Of a DNA stretch of 64,000 bases, positions 44,301-56,300 are shown piece after piece. The stretch's first letter is position 1. Each line of letters begins with the position of its first letter. Origin of the DNA: Limnomonas spitsbergensis (lineage: Eukaryota; Chlorophyta; Chlorophyceae; Chlamydomonadales); the NCBI GenBank assembly GCA_037349105.1, contig JAYJMM010000097.1, positions 434,001 through 498,000 on the forward strand, written 5' to 3'. The translations under genes and the position numbers were made by a program. The notes beneath the pieces were generated by a model. It made no database searches. It was not told the DNA's origin and saw only the letters and a list, made by a program, of their open reading frames with translations.

Positions 44301-47300
44301 CCAAGCTGCGTTGGGCGCTGCGGCGGCATTAGCCACACCGGCAGCTCGTCACTGTCACCCCCGTCCAGATCTATCACGAACGGTTTTGGAGTGTGCGATC
44401 CGCGGTCTCCCGCCAGGCTGTTGGGCAGATCTCTGTAGATCTGCGGATCGGATTGGACTGGGTCTGTCCTTTTTGACTGCAGTTTGCTCTGGCTGCCTGC
44501 CGGATCCACCAGTCCGCTTGCCGAGCCCTGGGTCAAGCCGGGTGCGGAGCTGGAGCGGGATCGCGCGAGTGCCGCTGCCGCCGCGCGGGACGCGGCGGCA
44601 GTGGCGGCGCCGCCGCTGGGCGGCTTCAGCCGCATCGCGGCCTCTTGGCTGCCGCTGCCGCCCCGGCTGCTGCTTCCGGGCTTCAGCCTCCCTGTCGCCG
44701 CAGCGGCAGCGCCCTGTCGGCCGAGAGGCGACGAGTGGCCCTGCTGGTGTAGCGTGGCAGGGACCTTTCCCGCAGGCGGGTGGGCTGCCGGAGGCGGGAG
44801 CATCAGGTGCGCCTTCTGACGCACGGGCAGGTTGGAAAGTGGAGCCGCCAGCAGGGGCATGGTGCCGGGGGCTTGTTGGGGGAGGAGTGTGGCGAGCTGC
44901 TGTCGGAGCGGCTGAGAGAGCTGGGAGCCGGGGTCCATAATGGTGCGTGCGGTAGAGAGGGCGAGCTGCGACGAATAATACAATAACATATATTAAAACA
45001 TCCGTTCTGGTGTCTTCGTTACACCCCCATCTTGTAAGATACAGACCTGTGACATCTCCCAAATCTTCTATATAGTGCATTTCCCCTCTCCCATTTCTAC
45101 AGTGATACCTGCTGTCACCCCCCCTCCTAATATGGAGCATTTCCCCTCTCCCATTTCATCTGTGATACCTGCTGTCACCCCCTTCCCGCATTCCCATATG
45201 ATGCACTTTCACACATGCCCCTTCCCATTCCATGTGCAACACCTGCTCTACCCCCCACCCCTCCCAATATGATGCACTTTCACGCATTCACCCGCCCTCT
45301 TCGTGTGCCATACCTGCTCCAGTCCACCCAGCTCCCTGCCCAGCTCCAGAAGCAGCTCTACAGACTCCATCCACTGCTCCGAGACCTGCACGCAGTCGAA
45401 CACACAGGGTGGGGGGAGTGACCACAGGGAGTAACAAGTGTGACCGCAGGGAATTACAAGAGACATCACAGTGAATGGATAGTGTGATCACATGGGCGGA
45501 CACTGGTGGATCACTCTTATCATTCACACGGGGAGGGGGGGCAGACAAGTGTGACCGCGTGGGAAAACAAATGTGACCACCCGGGAGGACACAAGACAGG
45601 GTGCACGTGATCACGAGGGAGGACAAGTGTGTTCACAAAGGGGGATGAGTGTGACCAGCAGGGAGAAAAAGTGTGGTCGTGTGGAGAACATGTGCTATCA
45701 CAAAGGGGGATACGTGTGATCGACAGGGAGAAAAAGTGTGGCTGTGAGGAGAACAAGTGTCGTCACAAAGGGGGGTAAGTGTGATCAGCAGGGAGGGGAA
45801 TTGTGTTCTTGAGAAGAACAAGTGTGGTCACACAACGGGGGTAAGTGTGATCACAAGGGAGGACAAGTGTGGTCAACATGGAAGACACGTGTGATCACAA
45901 GGGGGATAAGTGTGGTCACAATGGGAGGGGGGGGGGGGGTAAGTGTGACCACAAGGGTGGAAAGTGTGATCACAAGGTACCTTATGAGAACGCAAGTTCC
46001 GAGATTAAAAGTTGAGGGTTCAGTGTCTATGACGGTTCCAAAGCAATCCTTCAACCCTATGACCCCAGCGGACCGACAGGCACGCCCCGCTCCCAGGGGG
46101 GCACTCCGACCCCATGAAGTTCAGCGGAGGGAGCCTGAGGGGACCATCTCCGTTCCACTGCCCTAACTCGTAAACCCCCAACCATACCCCCTGGCGTGCG
46201 CCCTGAATGCAGTTATCACCTGCTCCCTGGGGGGCACACCACCCCCATGAAGTTCAGCGCAGGGAGCCTGAGGGGACCATCTCCGTTCCACTGCCCTTAA
46301 CCGTAACCCCACCAACCTTAACCCGCTGCACGCGTCCTGAATGCCGTTACCCCCCGCTCCCAGGGGAACCCTGTGTCCCACATGAAAGCAGCGCCCGGCC
46401 GACCGGTAGGCATCTCCCGCTCCCCGCTTACATCCCACCGAGGCCCCGTACCTCGCTGCATATTCCCTGCATGCTAAGGACTCCTTAGCAATCAAGTAAT
46501 ATATCATGAAAGGACCTACCAACAGTGCAGCCCACATGCCACCAGGGGAGGAGAAGCCTGGGAATCGGTATCCATCCCGCTGCCCTAATCCATCATGCCC
46601 CCACACATACCCCGTTGTATGCTCCCTGCATGTTGTGAACCCCCACCGCTCCAGGGGGACTCAGCAGCTCAAATGACAGCAGCACAGGCAACGCTTGGCG
46701 AATCATCTACACACCGCTCCCCTCATCCATTATGCCCCCACCACCCAGACACTGCTGCATGCACCCCTGCCTCCTGCTAACCCACCGCTCCAGGGGGATA
46801 CAGCAGACCCCAGGAAAGCAGCGCAGACAGCATTTGGCCGAACAATGCCGCGCCGCTGCCCTTATCCATTATGCCCCCATACATACCCTGAAACCCTCAT
46901 CCCCTAATTCAAGATGCCCCCATCCATACTCTGAAACCCTGACCCATTATCCCACCACCCAGACACTGCTGCATGCTCCCCTGCCTCCTGTTAACCCACC
47001 GCTCCAGGGGGACACAGCGGACCCCACGACAGCAGCGCAGGCAACGCTTGGCGGACCATCACCGCGCCACTGCCCTCCCCGCCCGCCGCTCCATCCCGCT
47101 GCTGATCCTCGAAAACCTCAAAGCAGATCGCGGCAGGAAGCACGCGAAGCAGCGCCAACAGGCCCGGCAGGGCGGCAGCAGCGGCGGCGGCGCTCGTTTT
47201 GGTGAATGCCCGGATGTCGATGACGGTGCAGATGTTTTTGCCGGCGGCGGCGGCGGCGGCGGCGGTAGGGCGTGGGTGTGGACGGGCATTGGCGGAATTG

Positions 47301-50300
47301 GCAGTCTTCAGGGCTGGCGATTCCAGGAGCTCGATCATGAGCTGGACCAAGGGAGCAAGCAGGCGTAGACGCACCATGGCGATCCCGCTGCTCTCTTCCT
47401 CTTTGATGTCAGGCGCTGCGTCGTTTGTGGTCCAGATTATGAGTTCGTGACTTTTGTTGGCTCTGATGACTTTTGATTAAAACGCACATTCACACACTCA
47501 CACACTCACACGCATCCCTGCTCTTCTCTCTTCCACTTTCATGGCTTGAGCTGCATCACTTGATTGTAATGCACATTCCCACACACACTCACACAATTGG
47601 TTGGAATGCACATTCCCACACACAAAATCCCATGACTCTTTTCATCCTTGAGGTCCGGAGCTACTTCATTGAAGCACACACAGACACACTCACACACACT
47701 TCCGCGTAACACTAGCAGTTATGATTGAAACACAGGCTCACACAACAGAGCACACATATTTTAGTCATACCGTAAATTTGAATTGCCTTTCCTCGGGTAC
47801 GAATTCGTTATTTATTTTGTGATTCACTCGGGCCATAAAAAAAAGCCAAAATCTGTTGATTGCCGGCAGGAGATGGCTTAGAACGTCACGAACTCGTGTT
47901 GTAATAAATTCCTCACCCCAAATACAACAGCAATTGTGATGGGAGGCAATTATAATCACTGTATCGCTCATGCAAGGTGTCCTCTTTTTATATTTAAAAA
48001 CTGTGTTGCAGAGATGCGCATACCGGATAACTCAAGATCAAAACCTTGATAATCCTGTAGATCCAGATACTGTACATCCAGATACTGTACATCCAAGTAC
48101 TGTACATCCAAATACTGTACATCTAGATACTGTACATCCATATACTGTACATCCTAATACTGTACATCCAGATACTGTACATCCAAATACTGTACATCCA
48201 AATACTGAACATCCAAATACTGTACATCCAAATACTGTACATCCAAATACTGTGCATCCAGATACTGTATATCCAGATACTGTGGTATGGTACACAGTGC
48301 TACGGCCGAATGGGTGCCTTCCTTAATCCACGCCTCAGGGTGTACACCTTTCTTTCTTTCTTTGGATCCAGAAACTGTAGATCCAAATACTGCGCCGGTC
48401 CAGGTCTTGTTAAAAACACTCGTGGGGGATGCTTTGACCCTCCAGTCACACACAGGCATCCCCGCCCCCCAAACCCATCGCACTAGTGCTCCTACGCTGC
48501 TTTAACAAACCCTAAATCCCACTCTCAAGGATGCGGGGTACAAGGTCATGCTACTGCCATGACTGCGTGCAGTGATCATGAGGGTTAAATATCCAGGGTG
48601 AACGATTCAAGTTTTCTGACCACACATGTTGCCTGAACCCTAAACCACAAGATCTCTCTAGGGTGCAGGGCAAGGACCAGGGTTCAGGGTTTATCAGGGT
48701 ACATGGTTCAGGGTTCAGGGTTTTCTCACCGGCGCTTACAGCCTGCTGGAGCTGCAGGAGCTGGTGGAAGGTGCGAAGCAGCTGCGCAAGTTGAGGATGG
48801 TCCAGCGCCTGCGCAACAGGGATGTTCACAATTCAACTACAAATCAGCTAAAATTCAGCTGCAAATCAGCTACAATTCAACTATACATCAGCTACAATGC
48901 AGCTACAAATCAGGTACAAATCAGGTACAATTTAACTACAAATCAGCTACAAATCAGGTTAAATTCAACTTCAGTTCAGCGCCTGCGCAACAGGGATGCT
49001 AGTATCACAATTTATCTACTGGTATGCTTGGGCTTTACTCTGTCGCGCTACAATTCAGCTACAAATCAGGTGCAATTCGACTGCAAATCAGCCACAATTC
49101 AGCTACAAAACAGGTGAAAATCAGCGACAGTTCAGCCACGTCCTGGGGGTACATCACCGCTGCAGTCAGCACCTGCTCATCCGTGATGCTTGCAACTTCA
49201 GCTACAGTTGAGATATAGTCCAGCTGAAGTTAAGCAACATTTCAGCTACCGGTCAATTTCAGCTACATTTCAGCAACATTTCTGCTACAGCTCAGCTACA
49301 GCTCAGCTATGTACCCATTGTTGTGTTCCTGGTACAGCCAGCGCCGGTGCAAGGGCTGTCGGTTGAAGACAGATGAAATTTGAATCCCAATTCAACCCGA
49401 GGTGGCCGCCTGGTGGCGTTCCTGATACCAAATCAGGTGCACGACGCCCCTGAGCCGCATGGTGCATCATGAATGGCAGGCGCTGGTACAGCACCTTGGG
49501 TTCAGGGTTAAGGGTTTAGGGCTTAGAATTTAGGGTTGGACCGCCGGCGGCATGCCGGTACAGGTTGGGTCTTAAGCGACCTGCCGATGGTAGCCTTTTG
49601 GCGGAAATAAAACACAGTATTCCAAACCTCTAAAAGGCCGCTGAGGCGCCAAGTGCCGCTATTCCCTCCTTTAGCTTTAGGTGGCCCGTCTAATGCCTCT
49701 CATCTAATCTCACCTGATCCAGGCCTCTCTTCCGAACTTCAAGCACGCCCAGCTCAAAGGCGCGAACCAGCTGCTCCAGCAGCTGCGGAACTGGCAGAAG
49801 CGCCTGAAGAGCAAGAAGGGAAAGAGGTGGGAGTGGGGGATATAAAAGACCTTAATAAGAAATGGCAGGAGCGCCTAGGCGAAAATGAAAAGGGGGGAGG
49901 GGTGGGGATATTAAAGACCGTTATAAAAACTGGCAGAAGCGCCTGAAGAGCAAGAAGGGAAAGTGGTGTGGGGGGGGGGGAGAGGGGAGGAGGAGGCAGC
50001 ACCTTGATAGAGAGGGGGGGGATTCAAAGACCAATCTAAAATACAGACGGAGGGACGAGGTGGCAGCGCCTGAGAAGGGAGGGGGAGAGAACGTAATAGC
50101 ATCCTCATGAAGGAATTAGAAAGGTGGGAGAACGTGGAAGCGCCTGAAGCAAAAAGGGAAGGAGGGGGGAGAGGAAACAGCACATTTATACATCAGACTC
50201 GACGATATCACATCCCGCTGCTGCCGCTGCGCCCCCTCATGCCCCGCACCTGTCGCCCACGCTCCGCGTGCACTGAACTTAACTACCTCAACTAAGTTGC

Positions 50301-53300
50301 AAGGTTTGCTGCTCCAGACTCACCAATATCACATCCCCCTGCTGCCGAAGCGCCAACTTCTCACCCGCGCCTGTCGCCCACACTCCGCGTGCACTGGATG
50401 AAATCAAATCTGAAAGTTTTTAACCCATCTAACCCACTCACCAATATCACATCCCCCTACTGCCGCAGCGCCACCTTCTCGCCCGCGCCTATCGCCCACG
50501 CTGAAATGCACTAAACAAAGTTAAATGTGGTAGTTTCCTGCATCTAACCCACTCACCGAGATAACGTCCCCCTGCTGCCGCAGGGCCGCCTCCTCGCCTG
50601 ATCCCGCCGGCCGCTCCGCGTGCCTCAGCTGCGCGGCAACCGCCGCAACAGCGGCCTCCCTCAGCCCGGGATCCACACCCAGCATCAGCCGAAGCACCGA
50701 GTGCAGCGCCCCACACTCGATACGCGCCGCCTGCTGTTGCTGTTGCTGATGCAGCTGTTGCTGTTGTTGTTGTTGCTGGTGCTGGTCTCCTGCCAGGCAT
50801 TGGCCGCTGTCCGCCCCCCCGGGGTCCAGCTGAGCCACTGAGGTGCCTAGCACATGCCCGGCGGTACGCGCCCTCACCAGACAGGCCTCTACGCGGTACA
50901 AAGAAAGGGTGAAAGGGAGTGCGCAGCGGTTAAGGGCTTAGGGTTTAGGGTTAAGGGTTCACATACCTAGGAACTCTTTGAGGTTTGCAGTACCTCTGAT
51001 TAACCCAAAGTACCTCTACCCCCTCTTTCTGACAGACCCTAAACCCTAAACCACAAACCCTCAACCCTTAACAGCCAGACCCTCTGAACCCCCTCCCCCC
51101 CCCTCCCTTCCCTACGCACACATCAAGAAGCGCCTCGCCCCCCCGCCGCAGCTGGAGAAAATGTTCAGCGGGGCGCATCTTGGGGCCCCTTACACCATGC
51201 CCTGCGCCCCTGTTGATACTGTGTCAATGAATCTTTCATCCTAAACCTGAACCCCAAATCTTTACCCTAAGCCTTCCTAAACCCTAACTTAAAACCTGAG
51301 CCCCAAACCTTAAACTCTTACCCTATCTACACACTCGACAATTATTTAACCGATGCAGTTGACGATGACCTCCTGGAGATGAAAGGCCAAGTGACATTGT
51401 TTATGTTTTCGCGACTCCACTACATGTCAGCTACACACTGACCTTACAGTGCATGCGTCTGAACAACTTTAAGGCTTAGGGTTTAGGGCCTTTAGGGTGA
51501 AGGGCCTTAAGATTATTTAAGGTTTAAGGATTAATGTTGTAGGGTTAAGCAATTTCCAGCAGCACTGACCTGCGGCCCCTCTGAGGAGACCAAGCAGCAC
51601 GCGGGGGTAGTTGGCCGCCAGCACCGTTTGCTCCTCCCAACCCGCAACCAGGAACTGCCAGCTCAGCGTCTGCTTGACCTCCGCCGGAAGGCTCCCTTGA
51701 GGACACCGCAAAAACAAAGGGTCCGAGGCAACGAGCTGGGGCGGCGCTCCGCCTCCGCCGCCGCCGCGGGAGGCCGTTGGCGCGGCGCCGCCGGCGCCGT
51801 CGCCGGCAATGCCGAGCGTGCGGAAGAAGCCTCCGCCGCTACCCCTGCTGCCGGCGGCGCCGCCAAGCGGCGTTGCCGGCGGCTCCTTGCCGGCGGACGC
51901 ATGGATCGGGTCAAGGCCGAGCGGGTACGCTGCGGAGAGGTGCGCGGCTGCAGCCAGCAGAGTCGCGGCCACCATTGGGTTGCTGGTCGAGTTGGCCCCG
52001 AGCCATTGGTAGTAGGCGGGGCACAGCCTGAGGTTGGAGAGGCCGGGGGGGGGGGTCATTTATTATATATATATTTTAAGGGTTGCCTTCTCCCTTATAA
52101 ATTATAATCAATATTGTGTAGGGCTTGAGGAACACTGGTACAGATACATTAAAAGATCAATCATTTTAATTGAAGTATTTGTTCGCCCTGAGGGTAGCAT
52201 TTAAGTATATACCGTAGTTAATTTATACCCAAGGGGAGGCTACACAAACTTACAATTTATGCTGCAACAAAAGCAACAGCAGCCCCCTCTCCTCATTCTC
52301 CCTCCCCCACCTGACCGCGTCCACATTATCAAACGAGATCTCACAGCCCCCTCCTGTCCCTCTCCTCCTCCCCCTCCCTCCCCCCCCCCCCCCCCCCCTT
52401 CCTCCTCCTTCTCCTTCCCCCACCTGAACGTGTCCACATGATGAAACGACATATCACAGCCCCCTTCCCTGCCCCTCCTTCCCCCCCCCCTCCCCCCCCC
52501 TCCTCCTTCCCTTCCTGCCCCCCTCCCCCAGCTGAACGCGTCCGCATGATCAAACGATATATCACAGCCCCCTTCCCTCCTCCTTCTTCCCAACCTGACC
52601 CCCCCCCCCCCCTCCTCATCCTCTCTCCCCCACCTGAACGCGTCCGCATTATCAAACGATATCTCACAGCCCCGGTCCATCTCCTCCTCCCTCTTCCCCC
52701 TTCCCCCACCTAAACGCGTCTGCATTGTCAAACGATATCTCACAGCCCCGGTCCATCTCCTCATCCACACGCCCCAGCACTGCATCCGGACACATCAGCA
52801 GGGCCTGGTTGGGTGGACCCGACCCGGGGGGGCGCTGCGGACGCTGAAGGCGGTCCTGCTTCTGACGCCAGGGCTCGAGCAGACAGGCCAGCACGGTGGC
52901 ATCCACCTGGCAGTACCGAGGTAGAGGGTTGAAGGTTCAGGGACGTTCAGGCACTGTGGCATCCACCTGGCAGTACCGAGATAAAGGTTTCGGGTTTAAA
53001 CGGGAATCTAATAAGGCTCCAGCAGGCAGGCCAGCACAGTGGCATCCACCTGGCAGTACCGAGGTTAGGGTTTAGGGTTTACCGTTTAAACGGAACCCCA
53101 GCAGACAGGTCAGCACAGTGGCAGCAGCCTGGCAGTACCGGGTGGAGGGTTTAGGGTTCAGAGACCTTCAAGGATGAAACCATGTAAGACACCCTGACAG
53201 GGTTTTCAACAGGCAGGCCAGCACGGTGGCATCCACCTGGCAGTACTGAGCTTAGGGTTTAAACGGAACTCCAACAGACAGGCCAGCATGGTGGCATCCA

Positions 53301-56300
53301 CCTGGCAGTACCGAGATAAGGGGTTAGGGTTTACATAAACCTCTAATAGGGCTCCATCAGACAGGCCAGCACTGTGGCATCCACCTGGCAGCACCAGGTG
53401 AAGAGTGAGGGGTTAACTATATAAGGGTAAATGGTTGAGGGTTCACAGAACTCTAGCAGGGTTAAACAGCAGGCAGGCCAATAGGAAGGCCAGCACTGAA
53501 GCATCTACCTGCCAGTACCAGGCAAAGGGGTCAGGTTTCATGGACCTGAAAGGGCAAACCCTTCTGAGGGTCGTCAAGCAAGGGCTCCCAGCAGGTAGGC
53601 CAGCACCACTGCTTCCTGCTTGGAAATCGGGTTTGGGGTATTGGATTCAGCACACACCCCAAACCCCAGAGGCTTCCAAAAGGATAAAGAAGAACACCAG
53701 TGCATCCAACTAGCAAATAGGGTACAGGGTACAGGATTCAAAACAATCCTGTTGCCCAAATAGTGAAATATGGTACAGGGTACCTATAGCATTAAAAACA
53801 ATCCTGGAACCCAAGTAGGGTACAGGGTATAGCATTAAAAACAAGCCTGGAACCCAAATAGGGGTGCAGGGTATAGGATTAAAACCAATCCCATACCCCA
53901 AATAGGGTACAGGGTACAGGATTAAAAATAACCTTACACCCCAAATAGGATCCCAGCAGGCAGACCAGGACCGTGACACCCACCTTCAAAAGCATGGTTC
54001 AGGGTTCGGGATTTATAATGAGCCCAAACCCCAGAACATAATAAGATACATCTGTCAGCAGAACTGCCGATACCACGTGTCGACGTAATTGTCAACATCA
54101 GTGTTAACACGACTGGAAGGGTTTCGGGTTTCAGTGTTAACATGCCTGGGGGGGGTAAGGGTTTAGGGGTTAGGGCTTCGGTGTAAACATGACTGGAGGG
54201 GTTCCGGGTTAAGGTTTTGGGTTTAGGGTTCAGTGTAAGCATGACTGGAAGGGCTTAGGGTGAAGATTTCGGGTTTCAGTGTTTGTAAGTAAGATTGAAA
54301 GTATCTCATACTGCGGTACATCTGACAGCCGCTGACCCTGAAACTACAAATAAAACAAGAAAAGGTGCAAGCTTCGTCCTCACCCTCTCGCCCTCAACAC
54401 ATCACATATGACGGCAGCAAACCCTGTGACCACCAACATAAGTTGAAGAAATAGATGCACATGTTTCATCCTCTCACCCTCAACACTGCACAAATGACAG
54501 CAGCAGCCCCCGTCTGCATCTCAGCAGCGTTGGTGGCCACAGCTGCGTAGGGGCTGATGGCCTGACAGGGGGACAGGGGAGGGGAGGCAGGGGGGAGGCG
54601 TGGGAGGGTAGCATTAGGGTGGGGGGGGGGGAGGCGGGGGAGAGCAGGCCGGTGTTTAGATCAAAAGACAGCAGGGAAGAGATGACCAAAAGGGAGGGTG
54701 GGCAGAGGTGTGGAGTGGTGTGAACGCAGGGCTGCATGGGAGCATACAGTGGACAGAGGTGTGAAGTGGTGTGAACACAAGGCTGCATGGGAGCATACAG
54801 TGGACAGGGGTGTGGATTGGTGTGAACGCAAAGCTACATGGGAGCATACAGTGGACAAGGGTGTGGATTGGTGTGAAAGCAAGGCTGCATGGGAGCATGC
54901 AGTGGACAGGGGTGTGGTGTGGTGTGAATGCAAGGCTGCATGGGAGCATACATTGGACAGGGGTGTGGTGTGGTGTGAATGCAAGGGTGCATGGGAGCAT
55001 GCAGTGGACAGGGGTGTGGAGTGGTGTGAATGCAGGGCTGCATGGGAGCATACAGTGGACAGGGGTGTGGTGTGGTGTGAATGCAAGGGTGCATGGGAGC
55101 ATGCAGTGGACAGGGGTGTGGTGTGGTGTGAATGCAAGGCTGCATGGGAGCATACAGTGGACAGGGGTGTGGTGTGGTGTGAATGCAAGGCTGCATGGGA
55201 GCATACAGTGGACAGGGGTGTGGAGTGGTGTGAATGCAAGGCTGCATGGGAGCATGCAGTGGACAGGGGTGTGGTGTGGTGTGAATGCAAGGGTGCATGG
55301 GAGCATACAGTGGACAGGGGTGTGGAGTGGTGTGAATGCAAGGGTGCATGGGAGCATGCAGTGGACAGGGGTGTGGAGTGGTGTGAATGCAGGGCTGCAT
55401 GGGAGCATACAGTGGACAGGGGTGTGGAGTGGTGTGAACGCAAGGCTGCATGGGAGCATACAGTGGACAGGGGTGTGGAGTGGTATGAACGCAAAGCTAC
55501 ATGTGAGCATATAGTGGACAGGGTGTGGAGTGGTGTGAACGCAAAGCTACATGTCAGCATACAGTAGACAGGGGTGTGGTGTGGTGAATGCAAGGCTGCA
55601 TGGGAGCATACAGTGGACAGGGGTGTGGAGTGGTGTGAACGCAAGGCTGCATGGGAGCATACAGTGGACAGGGGTGTGGAGTGGTATGAACGCAAAGCTA
55701 CATGTGAGCATACAGTGGACAGGGTGTGGAGTGGTGTGAACGCAAAGCTACATGTGAGCATACAGGAGTGGGGGTGTGGTGGCGGGAGGCAGCAGGGGAT
55801 AGGAGGTGACAATGGAGGTTAGGCAGGAGGGTGAGTGGGTAAAGAGGGGTAGTGGGGGTGGGGGTGAGCGGATGGTTACAAAGGACAGTACTGGGAGGGT
55901 AAGCAGGGGGGGTGAATAGGCAGAGGGGCGTGTGGGGAGGGGGGGGGGGGCTGGGGATTTGTGTGAGTGGGGGGGGGGGGGGTGAGTGAAAGGATGCATT
56001 CCCACGCCACTGGTTTGTGGTTGTTTGTTGGTGCTTGCTCAGGAAGTCACTGATTATTGCTCGCTGTCCTCGCTCATTTCGTGCTTGTACCGGTTTACAG
56101 GCACATGTCCCATTCATTAAATATGATGCTCTGCTAGGCTGTAAAATCTTCGCATGGGAGGGTGCTCTGTGTGTGAGAGGAATGGGGCACAACGGTGGGG
56201 GCGTAGTAGCGGGGGGCAGCATGGGATGGGTAGCAGGGAGGAGTAGCAGTGGGGGGGGGGGGGAGACAAGCCTCATGTGGTTCACCTGGCAAGCTGGCAG

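Noticed and set aside
54656..55812. Long frames on both strands through the 51-bp array
   Set aside because: Repeat unit length is a multiple of three; no non-repetitive coding sequence at either end.
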